Source of the DNA: JAXMEQ01 sp046348225
Lineage (GTDB): Bacteria; Pseudomonadota; Gammaproteobacteria; Burkholderiales; Burkholderiaceae_C
Assembly: GCA_046348225.1 (NCBI GenBank)
Contig: JAXMEQ010000015.1
Span: 1-28,802, forward strand
DNA length: 28,802 nucleotides
Reading direction: 5' to 3'
Part shown: in pieces, positions 1-8,167 of the stretch
How the letters are laid out: every line of letters begins with the position of its first letter
Position numbering within the stretch: position 1 is the stretch's first letter
The notes under the pieces: model-generated
Told to the model about the DNA's origin: nothing
Databases searched by the model: none
What the model saw: the letters and a program-made list of their open reading frames with translations, nothing else
Made by a program: the position numbers and the translations under genes

Positions 1-1
1 C

Positions 2-1327
2 GCGCGCCACTCCTGGCTGGACGCGCTGTACGAGCGCAGCTACCGGATGCAGATGGGCGAGGTCCGCCTGCCGGGCCTCGACCTCTACATGGTCAACGAG
101 CCCGGTCTGGTGCGGCGGGTGATGGTCGAGCAGGCCGAGGACTTCCCGAAGAGCGAGCTGCTCGGCCAGGCGCTCGAGCCGCTGCTGGGCGAGAGCATCT
201 TCACCACCAGCGGCGAGCAATGGCGGCGCCAGCGCGCGATGATGGACCCGGCCTTCGCGCAGGCGCGGCTGCAGGTGGCCTTTCCGGTCATGGCCGCCGC
301 GACCGAGGCGATGCTGGCGCGGCTGGCGCAGCTTGCCGAGGGCGCCGAGCATGACATCGAGGTCGAGATGACCCATGTCACCGCCGACATCATCTTCCGC
401 ACCATCTTCTCGGTGCCGATGGAGGGCGCGGACGCGCGGCGGGTGTTCGACGCCTTCGCCCGCTACCAGGCGCTGGTGCCGCGGCTGATCCTGCCGTCGA
501 TCTTCGGGCTGCGCTGGCTGGTCTGGCCCTGGGACGCCTGGCGCGCACGCCGCGCCGCACGCGAGATCCGCGGCCTGCTCGAGACGCTGATCCGCCCGCG
601 CTTCGAGGCCCGCCGCACCGGCGCCGAGCATCCGCAGGCCGACATCCTCGCCGCCTTTCTCGACGCGCGCGACGAGCAAGGGCGCGCCTTCGGCTTCGAG
701 GAGCTGGTCGACCAGGTCGCGATGCTCTTCCTGGCCGGACACGAGACCTCGGCCAGCGCGCTGACCTGGGCCTGCCACCTGCTGGCACGCGCGCCCGACA
801 TCCAGCAGCGCGTCCATGACGAGGTCGCCACACAGCTTGGCGCACGCGCACCCGGCACGGCCGACATGAAGGGCCTGACGCTGACCCGCAACGTCTTCCG
901 CGAGACGCTGCGGCTGTTCCCGCCGGTGGGCTTCATGGCCCGGCAGGCGCGCACCGGCTGCCCGATGCGCGGCAAGCAGGTCAAGGCGGGTGCCACGGTG
1001 GTGATCTCGCCCTGGCTGATCCAGCGCCAGCGTGAAGGCTGGCACGATCCGGACGCCTTCGATCCCGATCGCCATGCCCGCGACGAAGAAGGCAGCACAG
1101 GCCACGGACGCGCCGGCTACCTGCCCTTCGGCATGGGGCCGCGCGTCTGCCTGGGCGCGGCCTTCGCGCTGCAGGAAGCGACGCTGATCCTGGCGCAGCT
1201 GGTGCGCCGCTGGCGGCTGGAGGCCGTCGAAGGCCATGAGCCCCGCCCGGTCGGCCGGCTGACGATCCGCTCGGCCAACGGCGTGCGCCTGCGCCTGCAC
1301 CGGCGCGCGGAGGCTCCAGCCGGATGA
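2..1327 (+). CDS. Cytochrome P450, 5' end outside the window
   Basis: Haem-thiolate monooxygenase; the substrate cannot be told from the sequence. The reading frame is open to the left edge (first full codon at base 2), so the N-terminus is missing, probably a few dozen residues given the usual P450 length. Counting from the first ATG at 47, the hallmarks appear in order: the early helix region with GEQWRRQRAMMDPAF (the W-R pair contacts haem propionates in the family), the I-helix oxygen-activation motif LFLAGHETSAS, the K-helix ExxR in FRETLRLFPP, and the haem-cysteine loop PFGMGPRVCLGAAFA. No reductase or ferredoxin domain is fused, so electrons must come from separate partners not seen here. 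The stop codon overlaps the start of the next gene as ATGA, which suggests translational coupling. The family is certain; subfamily and role are unknown. Confidence 0.95.
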   Translation, partial: ARHSWLDALYERSYRMQMGEVRLPGLDLYMVNEPGLVRRVMVEQAEDFPKSELLGQALEPLLGESIFTTSGEQWRRQRAMMDPAFAQARLQVAFPVMAAATEAMLARLAQLAEGAEHDIEVEMTHVTADIIFRTIFSVPMEGADARRVFDAFARYQALVPRLILPSIFGLRWLVWPWDAWRARRAAREIRGLLETLIRPRFEARRTGAEHPQADILAAFLDARDEQGRAFGFEELVDQVAMLFLAGHETSASALTWACHLLARAPDIQQRVHDEVATQLGARAPGTADMKGLTLTRNVFRETLRLFPPVGFMARQARTGCPMRGKQVKAGATVVISPWLIQRQREGWHDPDAFDPDRHARDEEGSTGHGRAGYLPFGMGPRVCLGAAFALQEATLILAQLVRRWRLEAVEGHEPRPVGRLTIRSANGVRLRLHRRAEAPAG

Positions 1328-1536
1328 AGGAGCGAGCGGCAGGCATCCTGCTGATGTGCGCGATCGTGCCGCTGGCGGTGATCGGCTATCTGATGCTGGT
1401 GTGGATCGGCCTGTTCGGTCCCAACCGGCGCGGCCGCGCCGGCGTGCGCGCGCTCGACCATTTTGTCAACGCGACCGTCTTCGGCGGCCACGCCTGGGAA
1501 TCGATCTCGTCGCACGCCTGGCGGGTGCGCGAGCAC
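1324..1536 (+). pseudogene. Small membrane protein, 3' end cut off by an IS3-family element
   Basis: The ATG overlaps the P450 stop (ATGA). About 71 native residues remain. They start with a charged MKER and one transmembrane helix (about residues 7-30, rich in I, L, V and M), followed by a basic GPNRRGRAG loop and a soluble part with NATVFGG and SSHAW. The last native bases precede the left inverted repeat of the IS at 1537; after that the frame runs a few codons into IS sequence and stops near 1584. Small inner-membrane proteins with a similar helix and a downstream TxSSHAWR segment are common in Proteobacteria and phages, but I know of no assigned function. The original 3' end is not found on the other side of the IS. 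Confidence 0.6.
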
Positions 1537-1587
1537 TGTCGTGGTCAAGTTTTTTCGGACAGTCCGATAAGGGGTGGGTTGTGAATT

Positions 1588-2454
1588 TCAGTGGGCGGGT
1601 GCGTGCTGCTGCTCGTAGCTGCTCGGCGATCGATATCCCAGCGTTGAGTGCAGTCGCACCGGGTTGTAGAAGCTGGTGATGTAGTCGGCGATGTCGGCCT
1701 GTGCCTCGGCGTGATTGGCGTAGTCGCGTTGCCAGACCCGTTCCATTTTCAGGTTCAGGAAGAAGCGTTCCATGACGGCGTTGTCCCAGCAATTTCCCTT
1801 GCGGCTCATGCTGCACACGAGGCCGTGGCGCGCGAGCAGCGCGGCGTGAGCTTGGCTTGCGTACTGGCTGCCGCGGTCTGAATGAACCAGCATCCCGGGC
1901 GCAGGCCGTCGACTGACGATGGCCAGGTTCAAGGCCGTGCAGACCAACTCCGACGGCATGCTCGCTGCCATGGCCCAGCCCACGATCTTGCGTGAGAACA
2001 GGTCCAGCACGACCGCCAGATACAACCAGCCACTGCGCGTGCGGATGTAGGTGATGTCGCTGGCCCACGCTTCATTCGGGCGCGCGGGCTTGAAGCGGCG
2101 GGCCAACACGTTGCCCGCCACGGGCCACTCGTGATGGCTGTCTGTCGTGTGAACGAACTTGCGTCGCCAACGCGCCTGCAGCCCGTTGCTGCGCATCAAC
2201 TGCCGTGCTCGGTATCGGCTCACCGCCAGCCCGTTGGCTCGCAAGGCGGCGCTCAATCGCCGGCTACCGTAGTTGCGCCCGCTGGCCTCGAACGCGGCCT
2301 TCGCATGCACCGCCAACGGGCTCACAGGCTTGGGCTCCTTGCGCCGCTGGCGGGCCGCGTAGAAGCCCGACCTGCTCATGCCCAGCAACCGGCACCACTG
2401 GCTCACCGGGGCCTTCTTCGCATCGACCAGGCATTCGGTCAATTGATGAATCAC
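1588..2454 (-). CDS. IS3-family transposase OrfB (DDE integrase core)
   Basis: The catalytic subunit has 288 residues. An N-terminal HTH_21-like region (about residues 45-100, with RNYGSRRLSAALRANG) precedes a retroviral-type rve integrase core. The DDE residues are visible: the first Asp in ASDITYI, the second in VHSDRGSQY, and the Glu in DNAVMERFF. The C-terminal YNPVRLHSTLGYRSP signature of the family is present. The frame begins with GTG at 2454, overlapping the orfA stop as GTGA. In this family most active protein is made as an OrfA-OrfB frameshift fusion, so the GTG may be used little. Length and motifs are complete and no damage is seen. Confidence 0.93.
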   Translation of the reverse strand: MIHQLTECLVDAKKAPVSQWCRLLGMSRSGFYAARQRRKEPKPVSPLAVHAKAAFEASGRNYGSRRLSAALRANGLAVSRYRARQLMRSNGLQARWRRKFVHTTDSHHEWPVAGNVLARRFKPARPNEAWASDITYIRTRSGWLYLAVVLDLFSRKIVGWAMAASMPSELVCTALNLAIVSRRPAPGMLVHSDRGSQYASQAHAALLARHGLVCSMSRKGNCWDNAVMERFFLNLKMERVWQRDYANHAEAQADIADYITSFYNPVRLHSTLGYRSPSSYEQQHAPAH

Positions 2455-2768
2455 TTCATCTCTCGGGCGAAGAAGGCCGAGGCTTTTTTTAACAGGGCGT
2501 TGTCCGACTTCAATTGCTGGTTCTCGACTTCCAGCTGCCGTATGCGCTGCTGCTCCGGCGTCAGCGGCTTGCCCGCTCCGGGGCGACCCGCGCTCTCATC
2601 GCTGACCTGCTTCAACCACTTGCGCACGGCGCTGTCGGTCAGATCCAGATCCTTGCAGACCTGCGAAACGCTCAGCCCCTGTTCTCGGATCATCTTCACT
2701 ACTTGAAGCTTGAACGCGGGCTCCATCGTGCGGCGTTCTCTGCGTGGTGTCTTGTTTGTCATGCTCAT
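2451..2768 (-). CDS. IS3-family transposase OrfA (helix-turn-helix subunit)
   Basis: The product is 105 residues and binds the IS ends; with OrfB it forms the OrfAB transposase. The N-terminal half has the usual HTH of IS3 OrfA, with FKLQVVKMIREQGLSVSQV followed by the recognition-helix region DLTDSAVRKWLKQ. The second half is a leucine-rich coiled coil (RQLEVENQQLKSDNALLKKAS), the multimerisation zipper typical of the family. The length is normal. A run of seven A residues in the LLKK codons, near the 3' end, is placed for -1 ribosomal frameshifting into orfB. The stop codon overlaps the GTG start of orfB. I chose the first ATG at 2768; a second ATG two codons on is equally possible. Confidence 0.92.
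   Translation of the reverse strand: MSMTNKTPRRERRTMEPAFKLQVVKMIREQGLSVSQVCKDLDLTDSAVRKWLKQVSDESAGRPGAGKPLTPEQQRIRQLEVENQQLKSDNALLKKASAFFAREMK
2484..2490 (-). promoter_or_regulatory. Slippery A7 run for -1 frameshifting between orfA and orfB
   Basis: On the minus strand the orfA codons read tta aaa aaa gcc. Slipping back one base after the second AAA gives agc ctc ggc and leads without a stop into orfB (reading GAA GTG ATT CAT at the junction). This is the standard way IS3 elements make the OrfAB fusion. That it works here is inferred from the frame arithmetic. Confidence 0.7.
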
Positions 2769-2826
2769 CCCGGTCTCGGGGGCTACAAGCCCTCATTGAG
2801 CTGTCCGATTTCATTGAACCACGACA

Positions 2827-3158
2827 CTGGCCACGCTGGCACCATCCACACACGCTCGGCTCAAGTCGAGCTGGCCCACGCTTCGCAACTCGGCCAGCAA
2901 GGCCAGGTGCAGTCGGTGCCACACCCCCGCAGCTTGCCAATCGCGCAGTCGTCGCCAGCACGTCATGCCACTGCCGTAGCCCAGTTCCTGCGGCAAGTCC
3001 TCCCATGCAATGCCCGTGCGCAAGACGAACAAAATGCCGCTCAAGGCCCGCTGGTCATCCACCCGGGGCCGCCCACCCTTGGCCGAGCGCGGCGGTGGCT
3101 GCGGCACCAGGGGCTTCAACTTCTTCCACAGCGTGGCGCTGACTTCCTTGTTTCCCAT
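2827..3158 (-). pseudogene. IS5-family transposase, N-terminal fragment
   Basis: About 110 native residues remain. They match the DUF4096-type N-terminal domain of IS5/IS427 transposases: a short helix (LWKKLKPLVP), a proline-rich turn, then LSGILFVLRTGIAWEDLPQELG and GSGMTCWRRLRDWQAAGVW, which are nearly invariant in the group. The fragment ends in LSRACVDGASVA, just at the first catalytic Asp region, and then runs into the IS3 inverted repeat. Most of the DDE domain is missing, so the protein cannot transpose. It starts at the ATG at 3158. Confidence 0.85.
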
Positions 3159-3212
3159 CGGCCATCAACGATTTCCAGGCACTTGGCGCTGACAGCGTTT
3201 TGTTAGCCGCTC
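2827..3212 (-). mobile_element. Truncated IS5-family (IS427-like) element
   Basis: Only the 5' part of this element remains. It runs from the probable end near 3212, where the minus strand begins GAGCGGCTAACAAAAC, an end of the kind I associate with IS427-like elements, down to 2826, where the IS3 element starts. The rest is not found on the far side of the IS3 element. The outer boundary is approximate because no second end is available for comparison. Confidence 0.6.
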
Positions 3213-3646
3213 TAAGTCCGACCTCGAAGGCGTTTGAAAACACTATGCGCATCCACGAAGCCGCGCTGCTGCACGACTTCGCCGAGATGCTGTTGTGGGT
3301 GCATGCCCCCGCGCTGGCGCTGCAGATCGCCCAGGCGCAAGCGAAGGACCCGACGCTGCGTTCCGCCCTGGCGCAGAAGGATGTGCTGGGCATCGAGCTG
3401 GCCGACCTGCAGCAGGCCCTGCTCAAGGCCTGGGGCCTGAGCGAGCTGCTGGCCCGCACCATGGACGACCACCATGCCGACACGCCCCAGGTGCGCACCG
3501 TGCAACTGGCCGCGCGCGTGGCCCGGCACAGCGCCCGCGGCTGGGACAACCCCGCCCTGCCCGACGACGTGGCCGACGTGGCCCAACTGCTGAACCTGGG
3601 GCCGGCCCCGGCGCAGCGCCTGCTGCTGGAAATCGACCAGCGCTGA
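3213..3646 (+). pseudogene. HDOD-domain protein, C-terminal remnant
   Basis: About 144 residues remain of a protein usually near 280-300 residues long. HDOD domains are degenerate HD phosphohydrolase-like folds found in signalling proteins. Visible here are AALLHDFAEMLLW, the helix around ELADLQQALLKAWGL, and MDDHHADTPQVRTVQLAARVARHS, which correspond to the second half of the domain. The N-terminal half is replaced by the IS5-family fragment, and the frame runs back into IS sequence (a TTG at 3200). Translation from the IS is possible, but the truncated domain is unlikely to fold. The gene converges on the operon to its right. Confidence 0.75.
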
Positions 3647-3676
3647 AGGCACGCACGGCGGGCCCGTGCGCCCCGG

Positions 3677-3696
3677 GCCGGGCCGTGTGGCCCGGC
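3677..3696. terminator. GC-rich hairpin between convergent genes
   Basis: A perfect 8-bp stem, GCCGGGCC and GGCCCGGC, encloses a 4-base GTGT loop. It lies between the HDOD remnant and the end of the OmpA-type gene, 12 bp from the latter's stop. No T-run follows on either strand, so it may be a 3'-end stabiliser or a Rho-assisted stop rather than a classical intrinsic terminator. Confidence 0.45.
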
Positions 3697-3707
3697 GCCA
3701 CAGCGAT

Positions 3708-4769
3708 TCAGCGCTTGAGTTCCAGGATCACTTCCACGCGCCGGTTCGGCAGCAGGCACTCCCGCAGCTCGGTCACGTTGGTGAAGCGTGCTTCGCAGCC
3801 CAGCACCTGTTCGGTGTCGGCACGCGATTCGGTGCGGATCATGCGGGCGGGCACGCCGCGCTGCAGCAGCAGGCCACGCACCGTCTGCACCCGCTTTTCG
3901 GCCAGGCGCACGTTGTAGTCCTTCTGGCCGGTGCTGTTCAAACGATCGGCATGGCCCACCAGCACCATGCCCTTCACCAGCCCGGGCTCGGCATTCATGC
4001 GCTGCACCAGGGCATCGATCTCGTCCACGCCGCGGCGGATTTCCTTGGCCGTGTGGCGGTCGAAGTTGAACAGCACGCGCGCCTTGGGCGGCGCAGCCGG
4101 CGCGGGGGCCGCAGCCGACGGTGGCGGTGGCGGGGTCACGGCCACCACGGCAGGGGCCGGGGCGGGGGCCGGGTCGGCCGGCTGCGGCGGCATGCAGGCC
4201 GCGGCCAGGCGCTCGCCCTCGGCGAACAGGTCTTCGGCGATCTGCACATAGGGCATGGCATGGCGCCAGCCCTGCTGCTTGTGCTCGTTGCCGGAATGCA
4301 CCAGTTCCACCTCGGCGCAGCCGATCTTCGCCGCCGCGCATTGGAAGCCGGGGTGGCGCTTCAGGGCCTCGCTGCGCGCCCACAGGTCGTCGCGCAGGCG
4401 GTCGGCGCCGTTCACCAGGGGCGTGTCCATGGGCAACGGGCTCGCGCCGCGCTCCATGCCGAGGATGAGCTTCTCGCTTTCACGCAGGGCCTCTTGCGGG
4501 AAGGTGCTGCGGTCGTTCCGGGTGTACTCGTGGAAGCTCACGTCCAGCCAGCACTGGGCCTTGGCCAGGTGGTAGTCGCGCACCGGGCGGCCTTGGTCGT
4601 TCAGCGCCTTGATGCGCTTTTGCGTGGCCTCATAGGTGGCCATGTCGGCCTGGATGGCGCGGTCGCTGATGCGCTGGGCCTGCGGCTGGAGCTGCGCAGT
4701 CTGCGCGTTGGCGGCCAGGGTCGCCAGCAACAGCAGGGTGGGAGCGAAGGCGAGGGGGGTGTTCTTCAT
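3708..4769 (-). CDS. OmpA-family peptidoglycan-binding protein, third gene of the surface operon
   Basis: An exported protein of 353 residues. I chose ATG 4769 because it gives a clean signal peptide (MKN, hydrophobic core LAFAPTLLLLATLA, cleavage near ANA-Q). An ATG at 4793, overlapping the upstream stop as TGATG, would add eight residues including acidic ones. The mature N-terminal half is helical with no family I recognise (QCWLDVSFHEYTRND, several Cys). A proline/alanine-rich linker follows. The C-terminal third is an OmpA domain: LVGHADRLNSTGQKDYN, the helix AEKRVQTVRGLLLQRGV, and PNRRVEV at the end. In this family the Asp and Arg bind diaminopimelate in peptidoglycan. It probably anchors the barrel or giant protein encoded upstream to the cell wall; that role is inferred. 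Confidence 0.9.
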   Translation of the reverse strand: MKNTPLAFAPTLLLLATLAANAQTAQLQPQAQRISDRAIQADMATYEATQKRIKALNDQGRPVRDYHLAKAQCWLDVSFHEYTRNDRSTFPQEALRESEKLILGMERGASPLPMDTPLVNGADRLRDDLWARSEALKRHPGFQCAAAKIGCAEVELVHSGNEHKQQGWRHAMPYVQIAEDLFAEGERLAAACMPPQPADPAPAPAPAVVAVTPPPPPSAAAPAPAAPPKARVLFNFDRHTAKEIRRGVDEIDALVQRMNAEPGLVKGMVLVGHADRLNSTGQKDYNVRLAEKRVQTVRGLLLQRGVPARMIRTESRADTEQVLGCEARFTNVTELRECLLPNRRVEVILELKR

Positions 4770-4792
4770 GTCGGTGCCTGAATTGCTTTCCA

Positions 4793-7700
4793 TCAGCGCG
4801 GCAGGGCGCGGTTGACTTCACGGTCCTTGCCTGACAAAAGGGTCTCGTCGAACTTGAAGCGCAGGCGCACATACACGCCGGAGCGGGTGTACTCATAGCC
4901 AGTGAGGTCGCGGTCGCCGTGGAAGCCGGCGGCATTGAAGCCGGCCGAAAGCCACAGGTTCTGCGCCAGCAGGTAGCCCGCCTCCAGCCCGAAGGCGTGC
5001 TGGCGCGCCCCACCCTGGCCCAGCTGCACGGCCGCGAGCAGGCCGAGGTCCCAGTTCTCGGTGATGTCGTAGACCATGCGCCCGGCCACCAGGCCGGCGC
5101 GGAAGCGGCTGGGCACGCCGCCTTCGAACTGGTCGGCCTGCCACTTGGCGGCCACGCGGCCGGTGAACCACCAGGGCCGGCTGGGGTGGAAATCGGCGTG
5201 GGCCGAGCCGATCCAGGCGCGCGTGCTCAGCTCGCCCACGGCGGCGTTGCTGGCGTCGCGCTCCAGCTTGTGTTCCAGCTTGGCCAGGGCGTTGAGGCGG
5301 TTGTCGTCCACCGGGCGCCAGGCCAGGCCCAGCTGGGCGCGGTTCTGCGCCACGTCGCCACGCGCGGCGTAGCGGGTGACAAGCAGGTAGTTGCGCGCCA
5401 GGGCTGTCCAGTCGCGGCTGAGCTTGCGCGCGGCCATGCCCTGCCACAGCACGGTGTCGAACTGTTCGTTCTCGGCCGTGCCGGGCTGGTCGCCCGAGCG
5501 GCGCCATTCCAGCTTGGTGCCGGCGCGCCACAGCGGGTGGGCGGTGTAGTCCAGCCCCCCATGCACCGCCTGCACCGGCGCCGTGCTGCCGTGCAGCACC
5601 ACATGGCGTTCCAGGCCCAGGTTCACGCGCACGCCCGGGGCCCAATCCCACACCTGGCGCGCGCCGCTGGCTAGCACCGCATCGCGCGCGCTCATCGCAT
5701 CGCGCAGGCGGTATTCGCTGAACACCTGGGTGTCGCGCAAATAGCTGGTGTCGATGCCGAAGGCCAGGTGCTCGGCGCGGGTGCCGGCATCCGTCAGGCC
5801 CGCGGCCTGCACCCAGCCGGACTGCCGCTCGAAGCGGCCATAGAGCCGAGTGCGTTCGGCCAGTTGGTAGTCCAACCCGGCGGCGGCGCGGCGGCGCACG
5901 TCGCCATCGAGTTCATGCTCCACCTCAGCGCCCAGGCGAACGCGCTCGCTGGCGCGCCAGCCGGCGCCCAGGCGCACGGTGGTGGCTTCCAGCTGCGTGC
6001 CGGCGGGCAGGCTGCTGGCGGCCTGGGGCAGCCCGCCCTGGGTGATGAGCGGCAGGCCGGTGGCTGGATCCAGCTGCGCGCTGCCAAACCCCAAGGCGCC
6101 GCCGCCGGAGCCGGTGGCCAGGCTGCCTGTCAAGCCATCGGTCATGCCGAAGGGCGAGAAGACAACGCCGTTGCCCTGCGTGCCCACGGTTTCGCGCTGC
6201 TGGCGCACCCCCAGTTCCAGGGTGAGGCTGCGGGTGGCGGCCCATTGCACGCCCAGGGCGGCCGCCTGGCGTTCGCCGCCGCCGGGGGTGAGGTCGTCGC
6301 TGGCCAGGTAGTCGCCCACCAGCTTCAGGCTCTGGGTGAGCTTGAAGCCGGCCTTGGCATGCGCCTCCTGCCGGCCACCAGCCAGCGGCGCGGCGGGGTT
6401 GTTGAACTCGGGCGCGCTGCGGCCCACGAAGGCGCGGGCCTCCAGCCGCTCGCCTTCATGCACCGCTTCCACGCGCCAGGCCTGGCCGCTGAGTTCGCCG
6501 CTCTTGCCCGCCAGCCCGGGGCTCACGTTCTGGTTAGCCGCGTTGGTGTTCACCGTGCTCTTGCTGCGCGCCACCTCGGCCACCACGGCGGTGCGTTCGC
6601 CCGGCTTCCAGGTGAGGTTGGCGCTGGCCAGGTCATACGGACTCAGGCCATTGCGGTCGTGCACCGCCGAGCCGCCGATTTCCAGGCGGTCAGTCAAGCG
6701 GTATTGCGCATCGCCACCGGCCAGCCAGAACGCGTCGCCGCCCTGGCCGACCTCGTAGCTCACACGCAGGCTCATCGGGTTGAGCGAATCATCCACCGCC
6801 GGTAGGAAGGTGGCCAGCACGATGCGCCCGCTGAAGGGCTCGAAGCTGTAGTCCACCAGCCGCACCAGCGGCCGCACGGCGAGGATGCGAGAAGGCTGCG
6901 CGCGGTCGCGCACCAGCACTTCCACCTTCTCGCTGCCTTCCAGCACCGCGTTATGGCGCAGGCCGTAGGGCCCGCTGCCCTGCGAGGCGAATTCCTGCAC
7001 CACCTGGCGCAGGCTGTCGTTGATGACGAAGAGGTTGGCCGCCAGCCGCTCCGTCTCGTGGTGCACGCGCGCGCCGGTGGCGGTGCGGTTGTATTGCCCC
7101 AAGCTGCGCTGCTTGAGCGAGGCCACCGCCCCCTGGCCCAGCGGCTGGCTGAAGCCATCGCCGGTGGCGAAATCGCCATACAGCACGTAGCTGCGGCCTT
7201 TGTCCAGGCGCAGGTACAGGCGCTGGGCGGAACGGGCGTCGAAGCTGCGCAGCGAGGCATCGCCATACACCGGGTACTGCTCGTCGGGGCGGATGTCGCG
7301 CAGCAGGCGGGCGCGGGTGTCCTTGTCGCTGTCGTAGGCGGCGGTGAGCAGCACGTCGCCACGCACCGTGCCCTTCAGGTAGAAGGCGGCGCGCGCGGCC
7401 ACGTTGGCCTTGCCCTGGTTGAATTCGCGCGACCAGGCGGTGATCTCCTGCTCGAAGCCGTCGCCCTGGCGCGCCGGGCTGATGCTCACGCGCCGGTTCA
7501 GGCCGACGATGCCTTCCACCAGGCCGGCGGCGATCATGTCGCGCATCTCCGGCACGAAGCGGATGCTACCGGCCGCTTCTTGGCTGCCGGCGGTGACACG
7601 CAGGCGCACGTCCTGCGCCTCGGCCGGGGCCAGCAGCAGCAGCTGGGCCACGCCGCCGCGCACGGGCAGTTGAATGCCCGGCGTGGCGCGGTCGGCGTCG

Positions 7701-8167
7701 CGCGCCATGGGCCCCAGTTCATCGGTGCGCGCCCCGGGCAGGCGGATGCGCCCGCCGCTGTGTTCCACGGTGACGAAGGCCTCGCCGGCCAGGGGCTGGC
7801 CATCGGTGCCAAACAGGCGCAGGGTGATGGGCACCTCGCTCTGGCCATCGGCCGGCACGCCATTGCGCGCCACCTCCACCACCAGGCGGGCCACGGCGGC
7901 ATTGGCGCCGTAGCTGGTGTTGGCTGCAGCCACCACGCCGCCGGCACGCAGCACCTGCGGCGGCGCGGCCTCACCGGCCACTTGAGGGTACAGCGGCTGG
8001 CCACCCACCACATCCAGCGCGGTGTAGGCCACGTCGCGCGGGCTGCCGCGCGGCGGCGTGCTGTCGGCCCAGGCCGGGCCGGCCAGCAGGCAGGCGGCGG
8101 CCAGCAGGCTCAGGCGCGGCATCTTGGGTTGCGGCTTCATGGTCTGGTTCTGTTCAGCGCGACGCAT
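4793..8167 (-). CDS. Large outer-membrane beta-barrel protein with invasin-like Ig domain
   Basis: 1124 residues, second gene of the operon. The start at 8167 is set by a perfect AGGAGG five bases upstream; it overlaps the giant gene by 14 nt. The signal peptide ends in AGPAWA-D. At about residues 70-170 there is an Ig-like domain of Big_1/invasin type (VVEVARNGVPADGQSEVPI, then GQPLAGEAFVTVEHSGG). From about 230 onward the sequence alternates polar and hydrophobic residues in many predicted strands, as in outer-membrane barrels (SYVLYGDFATGDGF, TRLYGRFERQSGW). The last strand is GVYVRLRFKF, followed by an 18-residue polar tail, unusual because barrel signals are normally terminal. No TonB box or plug is evident. 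The segment with GSEKVEVLVRDR, VDYSFEPFSGRI and DDSLNPMSLRVSYE recalls large bacterial barrels I have seen, but I cannot name a characterised member. It probably transports or holds the giant protein. Confidence 0.85.
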   Translation of the reverse strand: MRRAEQNQTMKPQPKMPRLSLLAAACLLAGPAWADSTPPRGSPRDVAYTALDVVGGQPLYPQVAGEAAPPQVLRAGGVVAAANTSYGANAAVARLVVEVARNGVPADGQSEVPITLRLFGTDGQPLAGEAFVTVEHSGGRIRLPGARTDELGPMARDADRATPGIQLPVRGGVAQLLLLAPAEAQDVRLRVTAGSQEAAGSIRFVPEMRDMIAAGLVEGIVGLNRRVSISPARQGDGFEQEITAWSREFNQGKANVAARAAFYLKGTVRGDVLLTAAYDSDKDTRARLLRDIRPDEQYPVYGDASLRSFDARSAQRLYLRLDKGRSYVLYGDFATGDGFSQPLGQGAVASLKQRSLGQYNRTATGARVHHETERLAANLFVINDSLRQVVQEFASQGSGPYGLRHNAVLEGSEKVEVLVRDRAQPSRILAVRPLVRLVDYSFEPFSGRIVLATFLPAVDDSLNPMSLRVSYEVGQGGDAFWLAGGDAQYRLTDRLEIGGSAVHDRNGLSPYDLASANLTWKPGERTAVVAEVARSKSTVNTNAANQNVSPGLAGKSGELSGQAWRVEAVHEGERLEARAFVGRSAPEFNNPAAPLAGGRQEAHAKAGFKLTQSLKLVGDYLASDDLTPGGGERQAAALGVQWAATRSLTLELGVRQQRETVGTQGNGVVFSPFGMTDGLTGSLATGSGGGALGFGSAQLDPATGLPLITQGGLPQAASSLPAGTQLEATTVRLGAGWRASERVRLGAEVEHELDGDVRRRAAAGLDYQLAERTRLYGRFERQSGWVQAAGLTDAGTRAEHLAFGIDTSYLRDTQVFSEYRLRDAMSARDAVLASGARQVWDWAPGVRVNLGLERHVVLHGSTAPVQAVHGGLDYTAHPLWRAGTKLEWRRSGDQPGTAENEQFDTVLWQGMAARKLSRDWTALARNYLLVTRYAARGDVAQNRAQLGLAWRPVDDNRLNALAKLEHKLERDASNAAVGELSTRAWIGSAHADFHPSRPWWFTGRVAAKWQADQFEGGVPSRFRAGLVAGRMVYDITENWDLGLLAAVQLGQGGARQHAFGLEAGYLLAQNLWLSAGFNAAGFHGDRDLTGYEYTRSGVYVRLRFKFDETLLSGKDREVNRALPR

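Larger units (their letters stand above)
1537..2826 (-). mobile_element. Complete IS3-family insertion sequence
   Basis: The element is 1290 bp and encodes OrfA and OrfB on the minus strand. Its ends are imperfect inverted repeats. Both outer ends read TGTCGTGGT and both repeats carry an inner TCGGACAG about 18 bp further in. The flanks show no target-site duplication: the left flank ends in gagcac and the right flank begins ctggcc. The left flank is a chromosomal membrane-protein gene, while the right flank is the interior of an IS5-family transposase gene. The element therefore sits on a rearrangement junction rather than at a simple insertion. Both reading frames look intact, so it may still be active. 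Confidence 0.9.
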
